DNA of 64,000 nucleotides, from assembly GCA_963824105.1 (NCBI GenBank), contig CAWGNN010000006.1, forward strand, positions 124,001-188,000, read 5' to 3'. Below are positions 52,940 to 60,801 of this stretch, piece by piece (position 1 is the stretch's first letter; each line of letters begins with the position of its first letter). The notes beneath the pieces were generated by a model that was not told the DNA's origin, made no database searches, and saw nothing but the letters and a program-made list of their open reading frames with translations. The position numbers and the translations under genes were made by a program. This DNA is from CAWDVB01 sp963824105. Lineage in GTDB: Bacteria; Actinomycetota; Actinomycetes; Propionibacteriales; Nocardioidaceae.

Positions 52940-53392
52940 ATGAAGCACACACCCCGAAGTCGTGATCTCGCCAAGTCCGTCGTCTCGCTCGGGACGGGGA
53001 CGGCAACGCTCGCCGCCTTCGCGGCGACCGGCGCACTCGCCGGGTCGATCGTGCCCAAAGCGGCCGCGCCGACAGCAGCCTCGGACACGTCGACCGCCGT
53101 CCAGACTCCGACCCCCGACACGCTCGCCCTGGGCCAGCAGTTGGCCGACAAGCTCGCCCAGCAGGTCAAGACGCGTCGCGTCGAGCTGCGCAAGCTGAAC
53201 CGGCTGATCACCCGAGCTAAGAAGACCGCCCAGAGGGTGAACGTCTCGGCGAGCACGACATCGAGCGGTACGACCAGCCGCAGTACCACCACTACCAGGA
53301 CCACGACACCCACCAAGACGACGTCCAAGACGACGACGCCCACCAAGACCAAGGCGCCTGCTCCGGCCCCGGCTCCAAGCAGCGGCTCGTGA
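52940..53392 (+). CDS. Exported low-complexity protein at the head of the redox cluster
   Basis: This 150-residue protein has a signal-like segment (GTGTATLAAFAATGALAGSI), a short helical region (LGQQLADKLAQQVKTRRVEL) and a C-terminal tail of Thr/Lys/Pro repeats (TTTPTKTTSKTTTPTKTK) of the type found in wall-spanning linkers. It overlaps apbE by GTGA, so it belongs to the redox operon. It has no FMN-binding-domain signature, so it is not an obvious flavinylation substrate, although its Ser/Thr-rich tail could carry modifications. Confidence 0.7.
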   Translation: MKHTPRSRDLAKSVVSLGTGTATLAAFAATGALAGSIVPKAAAPTAASDTSTAVQTPTPDTLALGQQLADKLAQQVKTRRVELRKLNRLITRAKKTAQRVNVSASTTSSGTTSRSTTTTRTTTPTKTTSKTTTPTKTKAPAPAPAPSSGS

Positions 53393-54333
53393 CCGTGGAC
53401 CAGCTCGAGGAGGCGCCGTCGGTCGCACGTTGGCGCGCGATCGGCACCTACGTTCACCTCGCCGTGGGAGAGTCGGCGGCACTCGCCGAGGCGCAGGCCC
53501 TGGCCGAGGAGGTCCTCGACGAGGTCGATCGCGCGTGCAGCAGGTTCCGCGCGGACTCCGACCTCAATCGGGCCAATGCTGCGGCGGGCACTTGGGTGCG
53601 CGTGCATCCCCTGCTCGCAGCGGCGACTCAGGCGGCGGTCGGCGCCGCGTACGAGACCGACGGCCTGGTCGACCCGTGCCTGGGCCGGACGATCGTGAGC
53701 CTCGGCTACGACCGCACCTTCCAACGGCTGCTGGAGCGCGACCCCGATCAGTGGGCCACGCAGCTCGAGCGCCCGCGTGCCGATGCTTGGCGCGAGGTGG
53801 CAGTGGACCTGGAGGGCCGAGTGCGCGTGCCGACCGGGGTGAGTCTCGACCTCGGCGCGACCGCGAAGGCCTGGGCCAGCGACCTGATCGCCCTCACTGT
53901 CTACGAGGAGCTCGGAGTCTCGGCCCTCGTCAGCCTGGGCGGGGACATCCGTATCGCCCCGGACGACGAGGCCGGCTGGCCGGTGAACATCACCGAGCGT
54001 CCCGACGAGATCGGCGGCGAGACGATCCTGCTCCACTCCGGGGGCCTGGCCACCTCGAGCACTCGGGTGCGCCGGTGGACGACGCGAGGCGGGGAGTTCC
54101 ACCACCTGCTCGACCCCCGGACCGGCCTGCCGGCGGAGGGACCCTGGTGCACGGCGACGGTCACCGCCTCGAGCTCCCTGTCAGCCAACACCGCCACGAC
54201 CGCGGCCTTGGTGCTCGGCGCCGAGGCCGTGAACTGGCTGACCGAGCGGAGTGTGACGGCCCGCTTGATCGGGCGCGACGGGCAGGTTCAGCTGGTCGGC
54301 GACTGGCCGATCTCCACAGTGGAGGGGGTGTGA
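53389..54333 (+). CDS. apbE: FAD:protein FMN transferase (ApbE)
   Basis: ApbE attaches FMN covalently to Ser/Thr residues of exported proteins. The 314-residue protein has the family blocks CSRFRADSDLNRAN near residue 47, SLDLGATAKAWASDL near 150, SLGGDIRIAP and HLLDPRTGLPAEG near 240. In the C-terminal block the usual ADxxxT metal aspartate reads SANTATTAALVLG, an Asp-to-Asn change that recalls other actinobacterial members (from memory). No lipobox or signal peptide is visible. GTG start overlapping the preceding gene. Confidence 0.88.
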   Translation: MTVDQLEEAPSVARWRAIGTYVHLAVGESAALAEAQALAEEVLDEVDRACSRFRADSDLNRANAAAGTWVRVHPLLAAATQAAVGAAYETDGLVDPCLGRTIVSLGYDRTFQRLLERDPDQWATQLERPRADAWREVAVDLEGRVRVPTGVSLDLGATAKAWASDLIALTVYEELGVSALVSLGGDIRIAPDDEAGWPVNITERPDEIGGETILLHSGGLATSSTRVRRWTTRGGEFHHLLDPRTGLPAEGPWCTATVTASSSLSANTATTAALVLGAEAVNWLTERSVTARLIGRDGQVQLVGDWPISTVEGV

Positions 54334-54337
54334 CGTC

Positions 54338-54922
54338 ATGAACAACGGCATGGTCGTCTGGTCCTTCATGCGCAGCAGCGGCGTGATACTGCTTGTCCTG
54401 CTCACCATCAGCTTGATCCTGGGCGTCTTCTCCACAAGGGGGAACGCCGGCGGCCGCATCCCCCGCTTCCTCACCCAAGACTTCCACCGCAACGTCAGCC
54501 TGCTGTCGGTCATCCTGCTCGTCGTGCACGTGGGCACGGCAGTCGTGCACAGCTACATCGACGTCCGCTGGTTCGATGTGTTCATCCCGGGAGTGGCCGT
54601 CTACCGGCCGGTTTGGCTCGGCCTGGGCGCCGCGTCACTTGACGTCTTCATCGTCGCCGTCATCACCAGCCTGTTCCGACACCGGATCAACCCGAAGGGC
54701 TGGCGGGCGGTCCACGTCGCGACCTATGCCGCTTGGGTGCTCGCCGTCGTCCACGGTTTTGGCATCGGCACGGATGCCAAGACCGGCTGGCTCTTGATGG
54801 TCCAGGGAGCCTGCGTCCTGGCGTTCGTCTCGGCCGTGTCGGTCCGTCTGGCGACCCGCAACGCGGACGAGCCGCAGCCAGCGGTCAGGACGACGGTGCG
54901 CCGAGGGGTGAGGCCACAATGA
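54338..54922 (+). CDS. Ferric-reductase-like transmembrane protein
   Basis: This 194-residue protein has about six hydrophobic segments. Histidines in FHRNVSLLSVILLVVHVGTA and HSYID, and in VHVATYAAWVLAVVHGFGIG, are placed for heme coordination, as in ferric-reductase-like b-type domains. It lacks a fused FAD/NADPH domain, so electrons must come from a partner such as the flavoprotein encoded next. It overlaps the NuoF-like gene by ATGA. Confidence 0.82.
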   Translation: MNNGMVVWSFMRSSGVILLVLLTISLILGVFSTRGNAGGRIPRFLTQDFHRNVSLLSVILLVVHVGTAVVHSYIDVRWFDVFIPGVAVYRPVWLGLGAASLDVFIVAVITSLFRHRINPKGWRAVHVATYAAWVLAVVHGFGIGTDAKTGWLLMVQGACVLAFVSAVSVRLATRNADEPQPAVRTTVRRGVRPQ

Positions 54923-56184
54923 CGGCGGCCCGCACGATCCGTGTCAGTGCCGGCGAGTACGGCGGCGCGGTCAGGGTCGAGGAAGGCCCGGCACTGCTCG
55001 CCGACATCGGCGACGACTCCCACATCGACTCCCACCGCAAGCGCCACGGCAGCCTTCCCCACTACGAGATGGCCGGGCTTCTCGACATCGCCGAGCTCTC
55101 GGGCCTCCGCGGACGCGGAGGAGCCGGCTTCCCGTTCGCCCGGAAGCTGCGCACCGCGGCCGAGGCACGGGGCAGGGCCAGTGTTGTGGTCAACATCAGC
55201 GAGGGCGAGCCCGCGAGCTTCAAGGACGCCGCTCTCGCCGTCTTGAAACCCCATCTGATCCTCGACGGGGCAGCCCTGGCGGCAGAGGTTCTGGAGGCGG
55301 ACGACGTCCATGTGGTCGTTCCGACCGAACATCCCACGATCGTCCGGTCGATCGCGCGCGCGCTCGACGAGCGCGAAACCGACCGAGGCCCCCGGGTGTG
55401 GCATCTGCACGAGGCCGATCACCTGTTCATCTCCGGCCAGGCCCGCGCCGTGGTCGAGTTGATCAGTGGCCGGCCCAACCTCCCGGTCACCACCTGGAAG
55501 CCCGAGGCGATGGAGGGCATCGGTGGACGACCGACGTTGCTGTCCAACGCCGAGACCTACGCCCAGTTGGCGTATGCGTCCCTGCACGGCCTGGCCGCAA
55601 TCGCTCGACTGGGCACGGCCAACGAGCTGGGCACTCGGCTCCTGACGTTGCCGAACCACGGCAGTGGCCCCACCGTCCTCGAGGTGCCGCAAGGCACGCC
55701 GTGGAACCGCGTCCTGACCGAGGACGAGATCGAGCGTCCGGTGCTGGTCGGTGGATACCACGGCTCGTGGCTCCTTCCCGGCGCACTGCGCGACGCCCGG
55801 GTCTCCCCCAGTGAGCTCACCGAGATGGGCGTCTCGCTCGGTGCCGGCGTGGTACTCCCCCTGCGACGCGGAGACTGTCCCCTGCATCGGACCGCTGAGC
55901 TGGTCGGCTACCTGGCCTCGCAGTCAGCGGGGCACTGTGGCCCGTGCGCCAACGGGCTTCCCGCGCTGGCCGAGGCTCTGCACCTTGCGTACGTCGGGGA
56001 TCCGATGCGCAACCGGACCCTGGAGGTGATCGGTCTGGTGAAGGGCCGGGGCGCGTGCGCCCACCCCGACGGCACCGCCCGGCTCGCAGCGTCGTTGCTC
56101 GCCAACTTCACCGACGAGCTCACCCTCCACGCCGCCGGCAGCTGCGGATTCGTCGGCCCGAACACCCTCGGGAGGGCCGGATGA
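54919..56184 (+). CDS. NuoF-like flavoprotein (NADH:acceptor oxidoreductase subunit family)
   Basis: This 421-residue protein resembles the NADH-binding subunit of complex I. The FMN/NADH loop is LRGRGGAGFPFARKL near residue 65, followed by NISEGEPASFKDAALAVLKP and an SLBB-type region (LTLPNHGSGPTVLEVPQGT). The C-terminal cluster motif reads QSAGHCGPCANGLPAL against ESCGxCxPC in NuoF, so the first of four cysteines is replaced by alanine; the last one remains in GACAHPDG. A three-cysteine cluster or none is therefore likely. It is coupled to the ferredoxin gene. Confidence 0.85.
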   Translation: MTAARTIRVSAGEYGGAVRVEEGPALLADIGDDSHIDSHRKRHGSLPHYEMAGLLDIAELSGLRGRGGAGFPFARKLRTAAEARGRASVVVNISEGEPASFKDAALAVLKPHLILDGAALAAEVLEADDVHVVVPTEHPTIVRSIARALDERETDRGPRVWHLHEADHLFISGQARAVVELISGRPNLPVTTWKPEAMEGIGGRPTLLSNAETYAQLAYASLHGLAAIARLGTANELGTRLLTLPNHGSGPTVLEVPQGTPWNRVLTEDEIERPVLVGGYHGSWLLPGALRDARVSPSELTEMGVSLGAGVVLPLRRGDCPLHRTAELVGYLASQSAGHCGPCANGLPALAEALHLAYVGDPMRNRTLEVIGLVKGRGACAHPDGTARLAASLLANFTDELTLHAAGSCGFVGPNTLGRAG

Positions 56185-56384
56185 ACAAGCGCCTCCGAGT
56201 GGACTGGCCGAACTGTCAGGGCCGAGGCCTCTGCCACGAGGTGTTCCCCGAGGTCATCGACCTCGACGAGTGGGGATACCCGATCGTGCGCGAGGACATC
56301 ACCCGGGAGACCGAGCGCAAGGCAAGGCAGGCGGTAAAGACCTGCCCGCAGCTGGCTCTGCGCCTGGTCGACGTACCGCGCTGA
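56181..56384 (+). CDS. Small ferredoxin, [3Fe-4S] type
   Basis: This 67-residue ferredoxin has MNKRLRVDWPNCQGRGLCHE, giving a CX5C pair at residues 13 and 19, and a distal cysteine in VKTCPQLAL. Three cysteines in this spacing fit the [3Fe-4S] ferredoxins that serve actinobacterial P450s and reductases. It overlaps the NuoF-like gene by ATGA and ends the redox operon, converging with cimA. Confidence 0.88.
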   Translation: MNKRLRVDWPNCQGRGLCHEVFPEVIDLDEWGYPIVREDITRETERKARQAVKTCPQLALRLVDVPR

Positions 56385-56388
56385 CGCT

Positions 56389-58011
56389 TCAGGCGGGCGT
56401 GGCCGGCGGCTGTCCGTGGCGGCGCAGACCGAACATGACCGCGTCGGTCAGCGCGCCCCAAGATGCCTCGATCACGTTGTGCCCGACGCCGACCGTCGTC
56501 CAGGAACCAGCACCGTCGGCGGTCTCGATCAGCACCCGGGTGACGGCGTCGGTGCCGTGGCTCTGGTCGACGATGCGGACCTTGTAGTCGATGAGCTCGA
56601 ACTTCTCGACCTCGGGGTAGGCCTGGCCGATCGCCTCGCGCAGCGCGTGATCCAGTGCGTTGACCGGGCCATTGCCCTCCCCGGTAGTGACGATGCGCGC
56701 GCCACCGGCTCGCAGCTTGATCGTCGCCTCCGAGAGCGCTTCACCACTCGGCCTGGAGTCGGTGATGACCCGCCAGGACTCGACGTCGAAGTACGCCGGG
56801 CGGCCTCCTTCGACCTCCTCGATCAGGAGCAGCTCGAACGACGCGTCGGCCGCCTCGAAGGTGTAGCCGCGAGACTCCAGGTCCTTCACCCGCGAGGTGA
56901 TCCGGGCCACCATCTCCGGCTCGTTCGACAGGTCGAAGCCCAGCTCCCGCCCCTTCAGCTCGATCGAGGCGCGTCCGGCCATCTCGGACACGAGCAGCCG
57001 CATGTCGTTGCCGACCAGGGCTGGGTCCATGTGCTGGTAGAGGTCCGGGTCCACCTTGATCGCGCTGGCGTGCAGTCCCGCCTTGTGGGTGAAGGCGCTG
57101 ACCCCGACGTACGGCTGGCGCGACGACGGTGGGACGTTGGTGACCTCTGCGACGGCGTGCGCGATCCGGGTCGCCTCACGCAATGACTCCAGTGGGACGA
57201 TCTCGCGACCCAGCTTGAACTCGAGGTTGGCAACGACCGAGATCAAGTCGGCGTTCCCGGTGCGCTCGCCGTAGCCGTTGAGGGTGCCCTGGATATGGGT
57301 GGCGCCGGCGTCGACCGCGGCCAGCGTGTTGGCGACCGCGCAGCCGGTGTCGTTGTGACAGTGGATCCCGACCCTGACCCCCGTCGTGCGCATCACGTCG
57401 TCCACGACATCGGCCACCCGCACGGGAAGCATCCCGCCGTTGGTGTCACACAGCACCGCCACCTCGGCACCCGCCTCGGCCGCCGCCAGGATCGCCTGCA
57501 GTGCGTAGTCCCGGTTGTCCCGGTAGCCGTCGAAGAAGTGCTCGGCGTCGAGGAAGACCCGCTGCCCTTCGGCCCGCAGATGCGCGACGGTGTCGCGAAT
57601 CATGGCGAGGTTCTCTTCCAACGTGGTGCGCAGCGCCTTCTCCACGTGCTTGTCGTGCGTCTTGGCTACGAGGGTGACGATCCCGGCGCCACTGTCGCGC
57701 AGCGCCGCCACCAGTGGGTCGTCAGCAGCCTTGACCCCGGCCCGGCGTGTGGCGCCGAAGGCGACCAGCTGCGCGTTGGCGAAGGTGATCTCCTCCCTCG
57801 CCCTGCGGAAGAACTCGGTGTCTTTCGGATTGGCTCCCGGCCACCCACCCTCGATGAAGCCGACCCCGAGACCGTCGATGTGCCGGGCGATCGCCAGCTT
57901 GTCCGCGACGGAGAGGTTGAGGCCCTCCTGCTGGGCCCCGTCACGCAGCGTCGTGTCGTAGACATGGAAGGCCTCCACGTCCAGCGCTCCGGCGGTCTTC
58001 GGGTCGGTCAC
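56389..58011 (-). CDS. cimA: Citramalate synthase
   Basis: CimA condenses pyruvate and acetyl-CoA to citramalate, a threonine-independent route to isoleucine. The 540-residue protein starts the synthase domain with YDTTLRDGAQQEGLNLS, has GWPGANPKDTEFF, the metal-binding IHCHNDTGCAVANTLAAVDA and GYGERTGNADL, and ends with a LeuA-type allosteric domain (about residues 400-520). It follows ilvE by 45 bases. Distinguishing it from homocitrate or isopropylmalate synthase rests on the GWPGANPKD block and length. Confidence 0.92.
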   Translation of the reverse strand: MTDPKTAGALDVEAFHVYDTTLRDGAQQEGLNLSVADKLAIARHIDGLGVGFIEGGWPGANPKDTEFFRRAREEITFANAQLVAFGATRRAGVKAADDPLVAALRDSGAGIVTLVAKTHDKHVEKALRTTLEENLAMIRDTVAHLRAEGQRVFLDAEHFFDGYRDNRDYALQAILAAAEAGAEVAVLCDTNGGMLPVRVADVVDDVMRTTGVRVGIHCHNDTGCAVANTLAAVDAGATHIQGTLNGYGERTGNADLISVVANLEFKLGREIVPLESLREATRIAHAVAEVTNVPPSSRQPYVGVSAFTHKAGLHASAIKVDPDLYQHMDPALVGNDMRLLVSEMAGRASIELKGRELGFDLSNEPEMVARITSRVKDLESRGYTFEAADASFELLLIEEVEGGRPAYFDVESWRVITDSRPSGEALSEATIKLRAGGARIVTTGEGNGPVNALDHALREAIGQAYPEVEKFELIDYKVRIVDQSHGTDAVTRVLIETADGAGSWTTVGVGHNVIEASWGALTDAVMFGLRRHGQPPATPA

Positions 58012-58056
58012 GGTTCCTCGGTTCTGGGTCGGTGCTTCTCGGTCAGAGTCGGAGCC

Positions 58057-59148
58057 TCACGGAATCTGGTGCATCCAGCCGAAGGTGTCCTCGGTGCGCC
58101 CGTACTGGACGTCGAGCAGGGTCTGCCGGATCTCGTGGGTCACCGGACCGACGAAGTCGTCGCCGGTGCCGACCTCGCCGTTGTGCCACACCAGCTTGCC
58201 GACCGGGGTGACCACGGCAGCGGTCCCGCAGGCGAACACCTCGGTGATCCGCCCCGAAGCGACGCCCTCGCGCCACTCGTCGACGGAGATCCGGCGCTCC
58301 TCGGTCTTGTGGCCGAGCCGGTTGAACAGCTCGAGGATCGACGACCGGGTCACGCCCTCCAGAATGGTGCCGGTGAGCTCAGGGGTGATGACCGAGCCGT
58401 CGTCGTGGACGAAGAAGAGGTTCATCCCTCCGAGCTCCTCGATCCAGGTGTGCTCGACGCTGTCGAGGAACGCGACCTGGTCGCAGCCGTGCTCATAGGC
58501 TTCCTGCTGGGCCACCAGGGAGCTGGCGTAGTTGCCACCGGTCTTGGCCGCACCCATGCCTCCGCGCCCGGCGCGGGAGTACGTCTCGCTCAGCCAGATG
58601 TTCACCGGTTTGACGCCCTTGGCGAAGTAGGCGCCGGCGGGCGAGGTGATGATCATGAAGGTGACGTGCTTGGCCGGCCGGACACCGAGGAATGCCTCAG
58701 AGGAGAACATGAACGGCCTCAGGTAGAGGCTCTTCTCACCGTCCGCGTCCGGAACCCAGGCTTCGTCGACGCGGACCAGCTGGTTCATCGCATCGAGGAA
58801 GAGCCCCTGAGGGACCTCGGGCAGGGCCAGGCGCTCCGCAGACCGGTTCAAGCGGGCGGCGTTCCGCTCCGGACGGAAGGTCCACAGCGAGCCGTCGGCG
58901 TGCCGGTAGGCCTTCAGGCCCTCGAAGATCTCTTGGGCGTAGTGCAGAACCGAGGTCGCCGGGTCCAGCGAGATCGGCCCGTAGGGGGAGATCCGGGCGT
59001 CGTGCCAGCCCCGCTCGGGGGTCCAGTCCGCCGCGAACATGTGGTCGGAGAAGTGCAGTCCGAATCCCGGGTTCGCCAGGATCTCCGCGCGACGGTCGTC
59101 CGGGGTGGGGGCAACGCTGCGCGTGACTTCGATGGTAGGTGTGCTCAT
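58057..59148 (-). CDS. ilvE: Branched-chain amino acid aminotransferase
   Basis: IlvE performs the last step in leucine, isoleucine and valine synthesis. It is a fold-type IV PLP enzyme of 363 residues. The lysine lies in GMGAAKTGGNYASSL near residue 200; other blocks are HYAQEIFEGLKAYRHADGSL near 70, ELGGMNLFFV and EVFACGTAAVVTPVG. It lies 50 bases after leuB and before cimA in one operon. Confidence 0.95.
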   Translation of the reverse strand: MSTPTIEVTRSVAPTPDDRRAEILANPGFGLHFSDHMFAADWTPERGWHDARISPYGPISLDPATSVLHYAQEIFEGLKAYRHADGSLWTFRPERNAARLNRSAERLALPEVPQGLFLDAMNQLVRVDEAWVPDADGEKSLYLRPFMFSSEAFLGVRPAKHVTFMIITSPAGAYFAKGVKPVNIWLSETYSRAGRGGMGAAKTGGNYASSLVAQQEAYEHGCDQVAFLDSVEHTWIEELGGMNLFFVHDDGSVITPELTGTILEGVTRSSILELFNRLGHKTEERRISVDEWREGVASGRITEVFACGTAAVVTPVGKLVWHNGEVGTGDDFVGPVTHEIRQTLLDVQYGRTEDTFGWMHQIP

Positions 59149-59198
59149 GGATCCACGGTATCCAATCGAGGGAGTGAGGGAACCCGTCCGGGGCCTGC

Positions 59199-60254
59199 TC
59201 AGCCCGCGACCAACCCGGCGATGGCATCGCCGATCTCTGTCGTGGTGCGGGTCGCCCCCGGCGCGCGGGAGGTGAGGTCCTTCAAGACCGCCTCCTCGAC
59301 CGAGGCCGCCGCCTCCGGGAGACCCAGGTGGTCCAGCATCAGCGCTACCGACAGGATCGCCGCGGTCGGGTCGGCCTTCTGCTGCCCAGCGATGTCCGGT
59401 GCGGACCCGTGCACCGGCTCGAACATGCTCGGAGCGGTCCGGTCGGGGTTGATGTTGCCGCTCGCCGCGAGCCCGATGCCACCGGTCACGGCGGCCGCGA
59501 GATCGGTGATGATGTCGCCGAAGAGGTTGTCGGTGACGATGACGTCGAAACGCGAAGGATCGGTGGTCAAGAAGATCGTGGCCGCGTCGACGTGCAGGTA
59601 GTCGACGGTGACTTCGGGGAACTCGGCGGCCACCTGGTTGACCAGTCGCGTCCAGACGGAACCGGCGTGGACCAGCACATTGGTCTTGTGCACCAAGGTG
59701 AGCTTGCGGCGGGGCCGACGCGCAGCACGCGCGAAGGCGTCGCGTACCACCCGCTCGACACCGAACGCGGTGTTGAGGCTGACTTCAGTGGCCACCTCAT
59801 GCGGGGTGCCGACCCGGATCGAGCCGCCGTTACCGGTGTAGGGACCCTCGGTGCCCTCGCGCACCACCACGAAGTCGACGTCGCCGGGATCGGCCAGAGG
59901 AGTCGGCACGCCTGGGAAGATCCGGGAGGGGCGCAGGTTCACGTAGTGGTCAAGCTCGAAGCGCAGCTTGAGCAGCAGCCCGCGCTCGAGGATCCCCGGG
60001 GGCAGGTTCGGGTCACCGGGACGACCACCCACCGCGCCGAGCAGGATGGCGCTGTGCTCGCGGATCTCGGCGAGTACCTTCTCGGGCAGCACCTCGCCGG
60101 TGGCGAGATACCGCTCGGCGCCCAGGTCGTAGGGCGTCGTTTCGAAGGACGTGCCGGCCGGCGTGGCGGCCGCGAGCACCTTCAGCGCCTCGTTGGTCAC
60201 CTCGGGTCCGATGCCGTCCCCAGGGATCACGGCGAGCCGGAAGGTCTGAGTCAT
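59199..60254 (-). CDS. leuB: 3-isopropylmalate dehydrogenase
   Basis: LeuB oxidises 3-isopropylmalate in leucine synthesis. The 351-residue protein has the N-terminal AVIPGDGIGPEVTNEALKVL, the loop LLKLRFELDHYVNLRP, the metal-binding VTDNLFGDIITDLAAAVTGG and the NAD-binding EPVHGSAPDIAGQQKADP. The start is ATG 60254. A 41-codon gene lies 11 bases upstream, and the long leader described below precedes both. Confidence 0.95.
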   Translation of the reverse strand: MTQTFRLAVIPGDGIGPEVTNEALKVLAAATPAGTSFETTPYDLGAERYLATGEVLPEKVLAEIREHSAILLGAVGGRPGDPNLPPGILERGLLLKLRFELDHYVNLRPSRIFPGVPTPLADPGDVDFVVVREGTEGPYTGNGGSIRVGTPHEVATEVSLNTAFGVERVVRDAFARAARRPRRKLTLVHKTNVLVHAGSVWTRLVNQVAAEFPEVTVDYLHVDAATIFLTTDPSRFDVIVTDNLFGDIITDLAAAVTGGIGLAASGNINPDRTAPSMFEPVHGSAPDIAGQQKADPTAAILSVALMLDHLGLPEAAASVEEAVLKDLTSRAPGATRTTTEIGDAIAGLVAG

Positions 60255-60265
60255 AGACGCTGAGC

Positions 60266-60391
60266 CTAGTTGTCGTCCGGGCGCTCGCCGCCGTTGTCTC
60301 GGAGGTCGAGCCCGAGCTGGACAGCCTGGTTCTGATCCGTGTCGTCAGTGCGGTGGTGGGACGGTCCCCAGTCGGGGTACATCGAGTACAT
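60266..60391 (-). CDS. Small 41-residue protein upstream of leuB
   Basis: The frame MYSMYPDWGPSHHRTDDTDQ, then NQAVQLGLDLRDNGGERPDD N, is preceded by AGAGGAG six bases before the ATG and ends 11 bases before leuB. Its base composition and strong ribosome-binding site suggest real translation. No family was recognised. It may couple leuB translation to the leader, or be an independent small protein. Confidence 0.6.
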   Translation of the reverse strand: MYSMYPDWGPSHHRTDDTDQNQAVQLGLDLRDNGGERPDDN

Positions 60392-60408
60392 CGTGGTCTC
60401 CTCTGATC

Positions 60409-60425
60409 CCGGGCCGACGGCCCGG
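60409..60425 (-). promoter_or_regulatory. Hairpin just upstream of the small-ORF ribosome-binding site
   Basis: CCGGGCC (60409-60415) and GGCCCGG (60419-60425) form a perfect 7-bp stem with a three-base loop, ending about six bases before AGAGGAG. It could shape access to the downstream start. Confidence 0.5.
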
Positions 60426-60574
60426 AGAAGTGTGCTGAGCAATCCGGTGTCATGTCTGTCGTCGGCCGGAAAAGCCGACTGATGAGGTGACCGCGCGACG
60501 TCACTGGTCCCGAGGGGCCACGAACCGGTGGGTTCGCGTGACGTACGGATTGAAAGAGGGGGTCAGTCCCAGAT

Positions 60575-60657
60575 CCACCGCGGTCGTCGTAAAGCCGTGA
60601 CCGAACTCCGCGGTGAGGTGGCCTTACTTGGGGCTTTCGCCCGAGGCCTCACCGCGG
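60575..60657 (-). promoter_or_regulatory. Mutually exclusive leader pairings upstream of leuB
   Basis: On the minus-strand RNA, CCGCGGTGAGG (60657-60647) is perfectly complementary to CCTCACCGCGG (60618-60608), and the CACCGCGG part of that second arm is also complementary to CCGCGGTG in CCGCGGTGG (60583-60575). Only one of the two helices can form at a time. The first arm overlaps codons 10-14 of the possible leader peptide. The pairings are seen in sequence; a regulatory switch is inferred. The rest of 60392-60801 outside these elements and the palindrome has no gene. Confidence 0.5.
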
Positions 60658-60686
60658 CAGCCGATAAGTACGAAACTGAACCGCAT
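60624..60686 (-). CDS. Possible 20-residue leader peptide of the leuB-ilvE-cimA operon
   Basis: ATG 60686 opens a 20-codon frame, MRFSFVLIGCRGEASGESPK, with Val-Leu-Ile in a row at codons 6-8, followed by the hairpin arm at codons 10-14. This is the layout of amino-acid attenuation leaders, where ribosomes stall at rare or uncharged BCAA codons. No good ribosome-binding site is visible, but TAGCCT (60701-60696) ten bases upstream could start a near-leaderless transcript. Inference only; no -35 box is clear. Confidence 0.4.
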   Translation of the reverse strand: MRFSFVLIGCRGEASGESPK

Positions 60687-60738
60687 GGTCCGGTCAGGCT
60701 ACGCCCGGGTAACAAGCGCAGGCACCCGACTTGACCAC

Positions 60739-60759
60739 ACGTCTCGCACTGCGAGACGT
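60739..60759. promoter_or_regulatory. 21-bp perfect palindrome between leuB leader and methyltransferase
   Basis: ACGTCTCGCA (60739-60748) and TGCGAGACGT (60750-60759) are perfect reverse complements around one base. The core CGTCTC-N7-GAGACGT matches the site CGTTTC-N7-GAGACGT in the iclR-leuC intergenic region. TTGACC (60731-60736) lies just to its left as a possible -35 for the rightward gene. Likely a repressor operator. Confidence 0.6.
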
Positions 60760-60801
60760 ACTTCCACCCGCTGGGACCCCGGCCCATGCAAGACTCCCCC
60801 G

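Noticed and set aside
50381..56384. Defence or toxin-antitoxin system in the two-component/redox region
   Set aside because: All recognisable parts are signalling or redox proteins; no nuclease, toxin or restriction motif was seen.
60013..60504. 163-codon minus-strand frame overlapping leuB
   Set aside because: Out of frame with leuB and the 41-codon gene, and its peptide is low complexity; the other two have ribosome-binding sites.
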